This document shows positions 26,891-36,048 of a stretch of DNA of 64,000 nt, in pieces (positions within the stretch are counted from its first letter, which is position 1; every line of letters begins with the position of its first letter). The position numbers were made by a program, and so were the translations under genes. The notes under the pieces are model-generated. The model had not been told where the DNA came from, ran no database searches, and saw nothing but the letters and a program-made list of their open reading frames with translations. This stretch comes from JBBRHQ01 sp963781345 (lineage in GTDB: Bacteria; Actinomycetota; Thermoleophilia; Solirubrobacterales; 70-9): contig CAWAFQ010000014.1 of the NCBI GenBank assembly GCA_963781345.1, forward strand, positions 62,001 through 126,000, read 5' to 3'.

Positions 26891-27468
26891 CGCGGGGGGA
26901 GGGTCGGGCGCCCTGGGTCGTCTTCGGGGTTGGCGGGCTCGGCGTCGGAGGGCGTCAGGACGGCCCCGTCCGAGGGCATCTCCTGGGCGGTGCCGTCGAC
27001 GTCGTAGGTCGTTGCCGCCCGCCCACCTGCGGTGCTCGGGTCGGCGGAGCTTGCCGCCCCCGGCTTGCGCATCCGCTCATAACCCCAGCCCGCCGTAGAA
27101 CCGACGACCTTGACCCGCCACCCCGTCAGCGACCAGACGATCTTGCGGATGATCGCGCGGGTGGGCGGTATCAGCAGGAGCAAGCCGAAGATGTCGGTGA
27201 TGAACCCCGGGGTCAGCAGCAGGGTTCCGCCGACCGTGATCGCGACACCGTCGGCGACCTCGCGGCCGGGGAAGCGGCGCTCCTCGAGGGCGGTGACGAA
27301 CCGGCGCCAGGCGGCCCGGCCCTGATGGCCAAGCAGCAGCGCGCCGAGGACGGCGTCGGCCAGAAGGATCCCCAGCGTCAGCGGCACGCCGATCAACCCG
27401 CCGACCTGAATGATCACGTAGAGCTCGGCGATCGGCACCACTATGAAAAGGACGACGAGGTAGGCCAC
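26887..27468 (-). CDS. fxsA: FxsA-family membrane protein
   Basis: 193 residues. Residues 1-110 carry the FxsA pattern: an N-terminal hydrophobic segment with FIVVPIAELYVIIQVGGLIG, a second membrane pair with ILLADAVLGALLLGHQGRAA, and GGTLLLTPGFITDIFGLLLL. The remaining cytoplasmic tail is Pro/Ala/Asp-rich and low in complexity. FxsA (YtzA) suppresses phage-exclusion effects in E. coli when in excess; its normal role is unclear. It heads the leftward operon with the unknown gene and the HAD gene and is divergent from the DUF59 gene. Confidence 0.88.
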   Translation of the reverse strand: MAYLVVLFIVVPIAELYVIIQVGGLIGVPLTLGILLADAVLGALLLGHQGRAAWRRFVTALEERRFPGREVADGVAITVGGTLLLTPGFITDIFGLLLLIPPTRAIIRKIVWSLTGWRVKVVGSTAGWGYERMRKPGAASSADPSTAGGRAATTYDVDGTAQEMPSDGAVLTPSDAEPANPEDDPGRPTLPPR

Positions 27469-27517
27469 GTTGGAAAGCCTAGAGAAGCGGGAATCGCTCC
27501 ATGGCTACCATGTCGGC

Positions 27518-27835
27518 ATGGCTGAGAGCGATACAGCGGTGGTGACCGAGGACGACGTGCTCGAGGCGCTCGAGGAGGTCATCGACCCCGAGCTGGGGCT
27601 CGATTTCGTCTCCCTCGGCCTCGTCTACGACGTCGAGGTTGAGAACACGGACGTATACGTCACCTTCACCCTGACGACGCCGGCGTGCCCGATCGGCCCC
27701 CAGGTCTCCGAGCAGATGAAGGAGTTCGTCGGCGACCTCGAGGGAGTCACGGCCGTGCACCCGAAGATGATCTTCGACCCACCCTGGTCCCCGGAGATGA
27801 TGACCGAGGACGCCAAGTTCGCGCTCGGTTTCTAG
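27518..27835 (+). CDS. DUF59/MIP18-family metal-sulfur cluster assembly factor
   Basis: 105 residues from ATG 27518. Family features are EDDVLEALEEVIDPELGLDF, VSLGLVYDVEVE and the conserved Cys in TTPACPIGPQVSEQMKEFV. A C-terminal DPPWSPEMMTEDAKFALGF is typical of the actinobacterial PaaD/SufT-like group. These proteins help mature iron-sulfur proteins. Many such clients (formate dehydrogenase, sarcosine-type oxidase, AddB) are encoded in this window, but DUF59 proteins are general so no specific link is claimed. Confidence 0.88.
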   Translation: MAESDTAVVTEDDVLEALEEVIDPELGLDFVSLGLVYDVEVENTDVYVTFTLTTPACPIGPQVSEQMKEFVGDLEGVTAVHPKMIFDPPWSPEMMTEDAKFALGF

Positions 27836-27930
27836 CGCTGCAATTCAGCGGTTTTTGGAAATCGGGATTCGGCTGAGAGGCCGAAGAGCTAAGAATTAGC
27901 TAACCGGGGTCAGAAGTCGAGGCCTTGGAT

Positions 27931-27959
27931 CCTGGCTGTTGAGATCGAGCAAAGATTCC
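27931..27959 (+). repeat. Relic of a CYTH gene start
   Basis: This 29-nt block matches 29192-29220, the start of the CYTH gene, with four mismatches. In frame it would read L-A-V-E-I-E-Q-R-F before losing similarity and meeting a stop. The rest of 27840-28118 shows no gene. It looks like an eroded second copy of the CYTH 5' end, with the IS21 relic between the two. Confidence 0.4.
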
Positions 27960-28118
27960 CAGAAGAAGTGCCACAAGGGGTTCGACCGCCTCGTCCACGA
28001 GGTTGACGGCCATGGAGTGAGTAGATGACCGCTCACCCTCGTGGTCGAATGCGGTTAGTGAACCCGTGCTCGGCAGATAGCTTGACCACAGCCTTGATCC
28101 CGAGGTGCGCTTTCCGCC

Positions 28119-29106
28119 TGTCGGCGCCGCCTGAATACTGACCCCCTCCCGCCGGTCCAAAACTGACCCCCCTCGGGCGGCGGCGGGAGCGTCCGAGGCC
28201 AACCTGAGCCTGACCCGGTCAAGCGACCGAGGTCAGGAGGAAGAGGGTGGTTTCAGTGCAGGAGTGGGCCGAGATCAGGGCGATGAGGACGGTCGAGAAG
28301 CGCTCGATCAAGGAGATCACCCGCCGCACCGGGCACTCCCGCAACACGGTCCGAGCCGCTCTGCGCAGTCCCGACCCCCGTGCTACGGACCGCGGGCCCC
28401 ACGGCCCTCGAAGCTCGACCCGTTCAAGGCGAAGATCCACGAGCTGCTGCGAGACGACGGCGCGATCCCCTCGCAGGTGATCCGCGAGCGGATCACCGAC
28501 GCCGGCTACAGCGGTGGCAAGACGATCCTCGGCGACTACGTCCGCGAGCTGCGCCCGGTCTTTGAACCGCCCCGCACCTACCAGCGCACCCAATACGACC
28601 CTGGCGAGCTCTTCCAGTTCGACCTCTGGGAGCCGAAAGCCCCGATCCCGGTCGGCCACGGCCAGACCCGTCGCGCCTGGGTCGTGACCTCCTGCTCGGG
28701 CTACTCGCGAGCCGGCACCGGCGCCCTGATCTTCTCCAAGGCCGCGCCCGACGTCCTCTGGGGGATGAGCCGCTGCATCGCGCGGCCTGGGGCCCTGCCC
28801 ACCAAGGCGGTCTGGGACCGCGAGGGAGCGGTCCACCGCGGCGGCGGCCAGCCGACCGAGGACTTCGTGGCGCTCTGCGGGGCGCTTCGGATCGGCTGAG
28901 TGATCCTCGAGGCGCGCGACTGCCAGGCGAAGGGGATGCTCGAGCGCCTGCACGACTTCATCGAGCGAAGCTTCGAGCCGGCCCGGCGCTTCGCCAACGA
29001 GACCGACTACCAGGACCAGCTCGACCGCTGGTTCCAAGAACGCGCCAACGCCCGCCTGCACCGCACCCTGCGCGCGGTCCCGGCCGAGCGCCTGGCGAAG
29101 GAGCGC
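28119..29106 (+). mobile_element. Decayed IS21-family insertion sequence
   Basis: The left end begins TGTCGGCGCC at 28119, followed by internal repeats of the type AACTGACCCCC / TACTGACCCCC (about 28131-28177), the multiple-repeat terminus of IS21 elements. It contains a broken istA and then stops abruptly near 29106 without istB or a recognisable right end. It is therefore a 3'-deleted, immobile remnant. Confidence 0.8.
28247..29106 (+). pseudogene. istA: IS21-family transposase IstA, broken
   Basis: The N-terminal helix-turn-helix (SVQEWAEIRAMRTVEKRSIK, EITRRTGHSRNTVRAALRSP) is in one frame. A lost C in the poly-C near 28375 shifts the rest, where LDPFKAKIHELLRDDGAIPS, TYQRTQYDPGELFQFDLW (integrase core) and SKAAPDVLWGMSRC follow. 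A TGA at 28897-28899 then interrupts ALRIG-(W)-VILEARDCQAKGMLE. The C-terminal part (LDRWFQERANARLHRTLRAV) ends near 29106. With a frameshift, a nonsense codon and a missing 3' end, it is a genuine pseudogene. Confidence 0.85.
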
Positions 29107-29192
29107 GGCCCGAGCCGATCGAATCCGATAGCGATCGGAACCGTTCACACCGTAATCACAGGTCGCGCAGAACCGTTCCCTATGCTCGAACC

Positions 29193-29678
29193 CTGGCTCT
29201 TGAGATCGAGCGAAAGTTCCTCGTCCCGCGTGCTCCCGATTGGCTCGCGGATTGCCGGGTTGAGGAGATCGACCAGGGGTATCTGGCGATTGAAAGCGAG
29301 GACGTCGAGGTGCGCTTGCGAAGACTCGGCGATCAGTCTTACCTGACGATCAAGCATGGTCGCGGACAGCGACGAATCGAGGCTGAGGTCGAGATTGGCG
29401 ACGAGCAGTTCGCCGCTCTGTGGCCGCTGACGGCGGGGCGGCGGCTTCGCAAGTCGCGCCACTACTCTCAGATTGACGCGGGGGAGGCCGAGATCGACGT
29501 CTACCAGGGACCCTTGGAGGGCCTGATCACCGTAGAGGTCGAGTTCAGCTCGGATCAGCTCAGCGAGTCGTTTATCCCGCCGGAATGGATGGGCCCGGAG
29601 TTGACTGGCGAGCCTGGCTATGCCAACAGGAACCTGGCGACGCGGGGAATGCCCGCCCCGGTTCGGCCTACCTCATGA
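29193..29678 (+). CDS. CYTH-domain protein (triphosphate tunnel metalloenzyme family)
   Basis: The frame contains the CYTH signature EIERKFLV right at its start, then VRLRRLGDQSYLTIKHGRG, RIEAEVEIGDEQF, LRKSRHYSQIDAGEAEIDVY and VEVEFSS, the alternating charged strands of the tunnel. No ATG, GTG or TTG precedes EIERKFLV in frame; the nearest is a non-canonical CTG at 29193, while GTG 29310 would cut the domain. So either CTG is used, the native start was lost when the IS21 remnant formed, or there is an error nearby. Family members hydrolyse inorganic triphosphate or thiamine triphosphate, or make cAMP. The stop overlaps the next gene (ATGA). Confidence 0.7.
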   Translation: MALEIERKFLVPRAPDWLADCRVEEIDQGYLAIESEDVEVRLRRLGDQSYLTIKHGRGQRRIEAEVEIGDEQFAALWPLTAGRRLRKSRHYSQIDAGEAEIDVYQGPLEGLITVEVEFSSDQLSESFIPPEWMGPELTGEPGYANRNLATRGMPAPVRPTS

Positions 29679-30172
29679 TTCAGGAGCAAGCCCTCTCGGA
29701 GATGTTCGAGCGGAGCACGGCCCTCGACAGCGCTCTGGGCAGCGACCCCTCGCCTCGAGTTCGCGTGGAGGAGGCCGGAGTAAGACTCGTCACAGCGCTG
29801 GAGGCCCTGGGGGAGCGGCCCGATGCGAGCCGAAGGGCCGAGTTGAGCCGGCGCTGCATCGAATACGGAGCCGCGGCCCTGGCGGCGGCAAGGGGGTTGT
29901 TCGAGGGCGAGGAGCTGCTGGCTCAGGTCCGCCCGAGCCAAGACCGCTTGGCCCAACTGATCGCCGAGGAGGAGCCAGACCGTGATTGGCTGCGCTCCCC
30001 CTCACCGGCCGCCGGTTGGAAAGAGGCTTTCAGAGCGAACCAGACGGCGATCAGCACCCCCGACGTGCCGACAGCGGCCTTGTTCGATCGGCTGACCGTC
30101 GGGGTTGGGCTGGCTGCTGATCTCTGCGCCTGGTTCGACGATCCGATCGTCGCCGCGAGCGAGGCGCTGTGA
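29675..30172 (+). CDS. Hypothetical protein between CYTH and pyruvate-kinase-like genes
   Basis: 165 residues from ATG 29675, overlapping the CYTH stop by 4 nt. Mostly helical and acidic: VRVEEAGVRLVTALEALGER, RRCIEYGAAALAAARGLFEG, DRLAQLIAEEEPDRDW. No membrane segment, no known motif. The overlap upstream and the 22-nt gap downstream place it in an operon with the CYTH protein and the pyruvate-kinase-like protein. Confidence 0.65.
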   Translation: MIQEQALSEMFERSTALDSALGSDPSPRVRVEEAGVRLVTALEALGERPDASRRAELSRRCIEYGAAALAAARGLFEGEELLAQVRPSQDRLAQLIAEEEPDRDWLRSPSPAAGWKEAFRANQTAISTPDVPTAALFDRLTVGVGLAADLCAWFDDPIVAASEAL

Positions 30173-30176
30173 GCGC

Positions 30177-30193
30177 GGGCGCCGCAGGCGCCC
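30177..30193 (+). promoter_or_regulatory. Perfect hairpin directly before the pyruvate-kinase-like start
   Basis: GGGCGCC-GCA-GGCGCCC, a perfect 7-bp stem with a 3-nt loop, lies 4 nt after the preceding stop and one base before ATG 30195. It would hide any ribosome-binding site for that ATG, favouring ATG 30219 or translational control. It could also be a partial terminator. Confidence 0.4.
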
Positions 30194-30194
30194 G

Positions 30195-31727
30195 ATGGCG
30201 GTCCGGCGGCCGGTGACCATGGCCAACGCAGCGGTGGCGCAGGAACAACCGGTTGGCGGGCAGAGAAGCGCGGCGCAGCTCCTTGAGGCGTTGAGAGCCC
30301 TGCGGGCGGACGTTGCTCGCGAGGGTGATGAGATCCTCGGGCGCTGGCGACCCCGCATGCGCCGATCCTCGTTTCTGCCGAGCGCGCGGAACCTCGCTTA
30401 CTACATCGCGCTGCGACACCACGAGTTGCGCGAGCTCCAACTGGAGCTGATGGCATGGGGGCTCTCCTCACTCGGCCGATGCGAGGCTCGAGTGCTCGAA
30501 AACATCGACGCGGTGATCTCAATCCTGGAGCGTCTCGAATCCTCGACAGGCGGGTCGCCGTTTCCGCGCAGCACCGCCGATTTCTTCCGCGGGCACGATC
30601 TGCTGCGCGCGCAAAGCGAGGCAGCGCTCGGGCCGGCGCCGCGAAACCGGGGGGTGCGGATAATGGTGACGCTTCCCTCCGAGGCAGCGTGCGACCAGGA
30701 ACTGGTCTCGGATCTTGTGCGAAGCGGAATGGACGTGGCACGGATCAACTGCGCCCACGACGACTCCCAGGCCTGGACGGCGATGGCCGCGCAGGTGCGT
30801 CGCGCCGCGGCGGAGACGGGAAAGCCCTGCGGCGTGTGCATGGACATCTGCGGTCCTCGCGCCCGCACCGCTGCGGTGGAGGCGCCCGTCGATCTGCGCC
30901 TCCACAACGGCGATCGGCTGCTGATGCGGGCTGCCGCGGCGCCGCCCGTCCAAGGGGAGTTCTCAGGCCGATTCGAGGTTTCCCTCCCGGAGGTGCTCGG
31001 TCAGCTCAAGCCCGGAGACTCGGTGTGGATCGACGAAGGCAAGCTCGGGACCGTCGTCGAGCGCCGCGACGCCGGCGGCGCGGTCCTTCGAGTGACCCGC
31101 ACCAAGCCCAAGGGCGGGCGCCTGCGGGCCGACAAGGGGCTGAACTTCCCCGACACCGAACTCCGCCTCAACCCTTTGACCGCGAAGGACCTGCGCGATC
31201 TCGATCTGATCGCTTTGACGGCCGACATGGTCGGGTACTCGTTCGCACAGCGCGTCGGCGACATCGAGCTGCTCCAGGGGGAGCTGGCCGAGCGCCTCGA
31301 ACGCCCCGATTCGATCGCAATTGTGGCGAAGATCGAGACCAAGCTTGCAATCCGCAACCTGCCTGAGCTGATCGTGCAGGCGGCGGGCCGACAGCCGCTG
31401 GCGGTGATGATCGCGCGGGGCGATCTGGCGGTTGAACTGGGTTACCGTCGCCTGGCGGAGCTCCAGGAGGAGTTGCTGTGGCTCTGCGAGGCTGCGCACG
31501 TTCCGGTCATCTGGGCGACCCAGGTCCTGGACACCTTCGTCCACAAGGGGGTCGGGGTCCGGGCCGAGATCACCGATGCAGCGATGGCCGAGCGGGCTGA
31601 GTGCGTGATGTTGAACAAGGGCCCCTTCGTGATCGACGCGATCAAGCTCCTCGATGATCTGCTCGGCCGGATGGAGGCCCACCAGTTCAAGAAGGTCTCG
31701 CGGATGCGAGCCCTTCATACATGGTGA
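30195..31727 (+). CDS. Pyruvate-kinase-like protein with helical N-terminal extension, no C-terminal domain
   Basis: 510 residues from ATG 30195 (ATG 30219 also possible). Residues 1-150 form a helical extension. From about 155 the pyruvate kinase barrel is recognisable but divergent: GVRIMVTLPSEAA, DVARINCAHDD, MDICGPRART (usually DTKGPEIRT), the catalytic-Lys segment VAKIETKLAIRNL, MIARGDLAVELGYRR and VIWATQVLDTFVHKGVGVRAEITDAA. The usual LSGETA is replaced by LNKGPF, and the C-terminal regulatory domain is absent. It may transfer phosphate from PEP or another acyl phosphate, but ordinary pyruvate kinase activity should not be assumed. Confidence 0.75.
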   Translation: MAVRRPVTMANAAVAQEQPVGGQRSAAQLLEALRALRADVAREGDEILGRWRPRMRRSSFLPSARNLAYYIALRHHELRELQLELMAWGLSSLGRCEARVLENIDAVISILERLESSTGGSPFPRSTADFFRGHDLLRAQSEAALGPAPRNRGVRIMVTLPSEAACDQELVSDLVRSGMDVARINCAHDDSQAWTAMAAQVRRAAAETGKPCGVCMDICGPRARTAAVEAPVDLRLHNGDRLLMRAAAAPPVQGEFSGRFEVSLPEVLGQLKPGDSVWIDEGKLGTVVERRDAGGAVLRVTRTKPKGGRLRADKGLNFPDTELRLNPLTAKDLRDLDLIALTADMVGYSFAQRVGDIELLQGELAERLERPDSIAIVAKIETKLAIRNLPELIVQAAGRQPLAVMIARGDLAVELGYRRLAELQEELLWLCEAAHVPVIWATQVLDTFVHKGVGVRAEITDAAMAERAECVMLNKGPFVIDAIKLLDDLLGRMEAHQFKKVSRMRALHTW

Positions 31728-31917
31728 GCACGGGAGTCAGGCGGCCCGAGTTCGCGTGCGGCACGGGTCTCAACTACCTCCATGTAGTCGATAGGGCGAC
31801 CCTACACAATCGCCTCACCCATTCGAACCGGGGAGGTCTTCGATCGCGGGTCGGTTGGTCGTGGCGAGATGCATGCGGCGGGAGGATGCGCCCTCGAGGT
31901 GCGGAAATACAGAGCCG

Positions 31918-32898
31918 ATGATCATCGACTGCGCCCACTACAAGGAAGGGCAGCGCCAGCACGAGGGGCCGATCTCGCTGCAGGAGGCATCGACGTGTGT
32001 CGAGAGAGGGGAGGGCGAGTTCGTCTGGGTCGGCCTCAAGGACCCGAGCGAGGAGGAGATGGCTGAGGTCTCGAAGCTGTTCTCCCTGCACGAGCTGGCG
32101 GTCGAGGACGTTCAGCAGGCACATCAGCGCCCCAAGATCGAGGAATACGACGACGACTCGGTGTTCATCGTCCTCAAGACGGCCCGCTACCACGACGAAT
32201 CGGAGACCGTCCATTTCGGCGAGATCGATGTCTTCGCCGGCCGCAGCTACGTTGTCCATGTCCGCCACGGCGAGGGCAGCGAGCTGCGCTCAGCCCGGCG
32301 CCGCCTGCAGGAGCGCCCCGACCTGCTGGCGCTCGGTCCCGTTTCGGTGGTCTGGGCGATCCTCGACCAGGTCGTCGACGACTACCTGCCGGTCATCGAG
32401 GGAATCGACGACGACATCGAGGAGGTCGAGGCGGCCGTGTTCGACCCCGACGGGGCTGCGCCGACCGAGCGCATCTACTTCCTCAAACGCGAGGTGATCG
32501 AGTTCCACCGGGCGGTCTGGCCGCTGCTGGCGCCGCTCGAAATGATCGAGCGAGGCGGCTTTCCCAACCTGGACGAGCAGATGCAGCGCTTCTACCGCGA
32601 CGTCGCCGACCACGCCCGGCGGGTCGACGAGACTGTGACCTCGCAGCGGGAGCTGCTGACCAGCGTCCTCGAGGCGAACCTGGCGCTGGTCAACGTCAGC
32701 CAGAACGAGGTGGTCAAGAAGATCTCCGGCTACGCGGCGCTGATCGCGGTCCCGACCTTCATCGCCAGCGTCTACGGTATGAACTTCGAGCACATGCCGG
32801 AGCTAAAGTCCGAGTTGGGCTATCCACTCTCGCTGCTGGTGATGGCTGCCTCCGTCATGGTCATATATCGGATCCTGCGCCGCGCCCACTGGCTCTGA
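31918..32898 (+). CDS. corA: CorA-family magnesium/divalent cation channel
   Basis: 326 residues from ATG 31918, where IIDCAHYKEGQRQHEG begins; the frame is open further upstream without coding character. An acidic cytoplasmic domain contains ELAVEDVQQAHQRPKIEEYD, then long helices, then two C-terminal membrane helices joined by the signature YGMNFEHMPEL. GMN is the ion-selectivity motif of the CorA pore. It imports Mg2+ (or Co2+/Ni2+) as a pentamer. The 190 bp upstream contain a small hairpin (AGGG-CGA-CCCT) but no recognisable Mg2+ riboswitch. Confidence 0.92.
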   Translation: MIIDCAHYKEGQRQHEGPISLQEASTCVERGEGEFVWVGLKDPSEEEMAEVSKLFSLHELAVEDVQQAHQRPKIEEYDDDSVFIVLKTARYHDESETVHFGEIDVFAGRSYVVHVRHGEGSELRSARRRLQERPDLLALGPVSVVWAILDQVVDDYLPVIEGIDDDIEEVEAAVFDPDGAAPTERIYFLKREVIEFHRAVWPLLAPLEMIERGGFPNLDEQMQRFYRDVADHARRVDETVTSQRELLTSVLEANLALVNVSQNEVVKKISGYAALIAVPTFIASVYGMNFEHMPELKSELGYPLSLLVMAASVMVIYRILRRAHWL

Positions 32899-33099
32899 GC
32901 GATCCCGAGGCCGCGCTCCCTTGGCGCTGGCGCAGCCAGGTACCTGAGCGGTTAGACGCGCACGCGCGTTGTCGCGGTGCGTGGCGGCGGAATGCCTCGT
33001 GGATACCGGGCATCTTTAACCCCGTCGGTCGTCAACAACTTGGCCCTGCGATCCCGGTCGCCCGGTGCGGAGCAGCTCTTCGTTCATCATTGAGCGGCT

Positions 33100-35835
33100 T
33101 TGGGAACCGACGAGGCACCGACAACTCCCATCCGCGCGACGATCGATCCCGAGGAGCGCCTCGAGCTCTTGCTACGGGACCTGCGCACCTCGAGGAATGG
33201 GCTCACGGAAAGGGAGGCGCAGCGTCGCCTCGTCCAGTTCGGCCCCAACCTCCTCGAGCGCCGGCGTGGCAGGCAGTGGCCCCACGAGCTCACGCACCAG
33301 CTCACGCACCCCCTCGCGCTGCTGCTGTGGGCGGCGGCGGGGCTCGCATGGGTTGCGGGAATCCTGGCCGTCGCGGTGGCGATCGTGATCGTGATCATCG
33401 TCAACGCGGCCTTTGCGTTTATCCAGGAGATGCAGGCCGAGCGCGCCGTAGAGGCGCTCGCTCGCTACTTGCCTGAGCGCGCCCGTGCGCTCAGGGACGG
33501 CGTCCCACGCGAGCTGGCGGCGGGTGAGCTCGTGCCCGGCGACGTCGTCCTCCTCGGTGAGGGCGACCGCATCTCTGCCGACGCCCGCCTACTCGAGGGG
33601 GCGCTTGAGGTGGACATCTCGACGCTGACCGGGGAATCGATGCCGGTGTTCCGCTCGGCGGACTACATGGACACGAGCGTTCCGCCGCTCCTGGCTCGCG
33701 ACCTGGTGTTCAGCGGCACGACTTGCAGCGAGGGAGAGGCTCGGGCGGTCGTATTCGCCACCGGAATGCGCACCGAGCTGGGCCGGATAGCGGCCCTGAC
33801 GCAGCGCGTCGAGCGCGAGGAGAGTCCCTTGGAGCGTCAGGTCCGCCGCGTCGCATGGCTGATCGCGGCGATCGCCGTGGCGACCGCGATCGCCTTCGTC
33901 CCGCTCGCGCTCTTCGCCGCCGGGCTCTCGCTGGCCGACTCGGTGCTGTTCGCGGTTGGCCTCTTGGTCGGCAACGTCCCGGAAGGACTGCTGCCGGTGA
34001 TCACGTTGGCCCTCGCCGTCGGGGTGCGAGATCTGGTGCGAAGGGGGGCGGTGGTGAAGCGCCTCAGCGCCGTCGAGACGCTGGGCTCGACCGACGTGAT
34101 TTGCACCGACAAGACCGGCACGCTGACCGAGAACCGGATGGAGGTGACCGCCCTATGGACCGCGGCGGGCAGCGTGGCCCTCGAGGCGCTCGCACCGCAC
34201 GAGGTGTCCGTGGTTGTCGCACAGCTCGCGGAGACGATGGCCGACTGCAACAACGCGCGGATTCAAGGCGACGAATCGAGCGGCGATCCGACTGAGGTGG
34301 GCATGCTCGAGGCGGCGGCCGCGCTCGGTGCGAGCATCGACGCCGAATCGCGCGAGCGGCGCCGAGTCCGCCACTTCCATTTCGACCCGGTACTGAAGCG
34401 GATGTCGACGGTCGACCACCGGGACGGCGCTCAGTGGATCGACACCAAGGGCGCGCCCGAGACGCTACTCCCGTGCTGCACGAGCTTCGCCTCGGAGGAT
34501 GGCGAGCGCCCGCTTGACGATAAGCAGCGAGCCGCTGTCGAGCGTCAGGTCGACTCCTATGCGCGTGGCGGCCTGCGGGTGCTCGCCGTCGCCCGGCGCC
34601 GGATCGGCGATATGCCCTTGCCCGAGCTGCGCGAGCAGGCGGAGCGAGGGCTCACGTTCCTCGGGCTGGTGGCGATGCTCGATCCACCCCGAGAGGAGGT
34701 GGCGGAAGCCGTCGAGCAATGCCATGCCGCGGGCATCCGGGTGATCGTCGTCACCGGCGATCACGGGATGACCGCGGCCGCGATCGCTCGCCAGGTCGGG
34801 ATCGGGGGCGGGGAAACGCCGCAGGTGATCACCGGCGACGAGCTCGACCGCACCAGCAACGCGGAGCTCGACGCGATCCTGCACAGCGATCGGGAGTTGA
34901 TCTTCGCGCGCAGCTCGCCGGAGGCAAAGCTGCGGATCGCCGACGCCCTCCAGGAAGAGGGTCACGTGGTCGCGATGACGGGCGACGGGGTGAACGATGC
35001 ACCGGCGCTGCGGGCGGCCGACATCGGAATCGCGATGGGGCGATCGGGTACGGACGTCGCCCGCGAGGCGGCGACCATGGTGCTCACCGACGACAACTTC
35101 TCGACGATCGTTGCCGCAGTCGAGGCGGGCCGACGCGTCTACGCCAACATCCGCAAGTTCCTCCTCTACATCTTCGCCCACACGACGCCGGAGGTGACGC
35201 CGTTTCTCGTTTTCGCGCTCGGGGGCGGTGCGATCCCGCTGCCCCTGACGGTCCCTCAACTGCTCGCGTTCGACGTCGGCACCGAGACCCTGCCGGCGCT
35301 GGCGCTCGGGCGCGAACGGGCCGAGGCGGGGCTAATGACGCGGCCGCCGCGTCCGCGGGGCGAGTCCGTGGTCCAGCGCTCGATGCTGCTCCGGGCCTGG
35401 CTCTTCCTCGGCCTGATCTCGGCCTGCCTTGAGATGGCGGGCTTCTTCTACGTCCTCACCAAGGCGGGCTGGAGCCCGGGGGACCCAACGGGAGAGGGCA
35501 CGGCCCTTCACGGCGCCTACCTCGAAGCGACGACGATGACCTTCTTCTCGATGGTCGTCTGCCAGATCGGGACGGCGTTCGCGGCGCGGACCGATCGCGG
35601 CTCGCTGCGATCGGTCGGCGTGCTCTCCAACCCCCTGTTGCTCTGGGGGATCGCCTTCGAGTTGGTGCTCGCGGCGGTGTTCATCTACACACCGCCGTTC
35701 CAGTCGATCCTCGGCACGGCGGCGCTCGGCCCCGACGCGTTGCTGTTCGCAGCGCCCTTCCCCTTTATCGTCTGGGGCGCCGATGAGTTCCGGCGCTACC
35801 TGCTTCGGCACCGCGACGCGCGAGCAGCCGGCTAG
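33100..35835 (+). CDS. P2-type cation-transporting ATPase
   Basis: 911 residues from a TTG start. Order: N-terminal cation-ATPase domain (TSRNGLTEREAQRRLVQFGP), A-domain with TLTGES, phosphorylation site DKTGTLTENRM, nucleotide-binding KGAPETLL, hinge TGDGVNDAPALRAADIGIAM, and six C-terminal membrane helices. The M4 motif is VGNVPEGLLPVIT, close to the NVPEGLL of Na+/K+- and H+/K+-type (P2C) pumps and unlike the AIPEGLP of calcium pumps. That hints at a monovalent cation pump, but specificity is inference. It lies between CorA and Kup in an ion-transport segment. Confidence 0.9.
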   Translation: MGTDEAPTTPIRATIDPEERLELLLRDLRTSRNGLTEREAQRRLVQFGPNLLERRRGRQWPHELTHQLTHPLALLLWAAAGLAWVAGILAVAVAIVIVIIVNAAFAFIQEMQAERAVEALARYLPERARALRDGVPRELAAGELVPGDVVLLGEGDRISADARLLEGALEVDISTLTGESMPVFRSADYMDTSVPPLLARDLVFSGTTCSEGEARAVVFATGMRTELGRIAALTQRVEREESPLERQVRRVAWLIAAIAVATAIAFVPLALFAAGLSLADSVLFAVGLLVGNVPEGLLPVITLALAVGVRDLVRRGAVVKRLSAVETLGSTDVICTDKTGTLTENRMEVTALWTAAGSVALEALAPHEVSVVVAQLAETMADCNNARIQGDESSGDPTEVGMLEAAAALGASIDAESRERRRVRHFHFDPVLKRMSTVDHRDGAQWIDTKGAPETLLPCCTSFASEDGERPLDDKQRAAVERQVDSYARGGLRVLAVARRRIGDMPLPELREQAERGLTFLGLVAMLDPPREEVAEAVEQCHAAGIRVIVVTGDHGMTAAAIARQVGIGGGETPQVITGDELDRTSNAELDAILHSDRELIFARSSPEAKLRIADALQEEGHVVAMTGDGVNDAPALRAADIGIAMGRSGTDVAREAATMVLTDDNFSTIVAAVEAGRRVYANIRKFLLYIFAHTTPEVTPFLVFALGGGAIPLPLTVPQLLAFDVGTETLPALALGRERAEAGLMTRPPRPRGESVVQRSMLLRAWLFLGLISACLEMAGFFYVLTKAGWSPGDPTGEGTALHGAYLEATTMTFFSMVVCQIGTAFAARTDRGSLRSVGVLSNPLLLWGIAFELVLAAVFIYTPPFQSILGTAALGPDALLFAAPFPFIVWGADEFRRYLLRHRDARAAG

Positions 35836-36048
35836 CGCGTGACCGCCGATCCTGGCGGCCTTCGGCCCGCCGGCGGGTGGGAAACTGTGTGCACGGTTGT
35901 TGCTGCCTGGTCTGAGCCAGGCCGGCGGACGCTGGCCAGGCGCTGTCGCTGGCGCGAGCGCTCAGCCCGTTCGGCAGCCAAGCCACGCTCTTCGGGCGCC
36001 GATGACGGCTTGTGGTTCGCGGGGTCGGTTGCGTAGGGTCTGGCCGCG

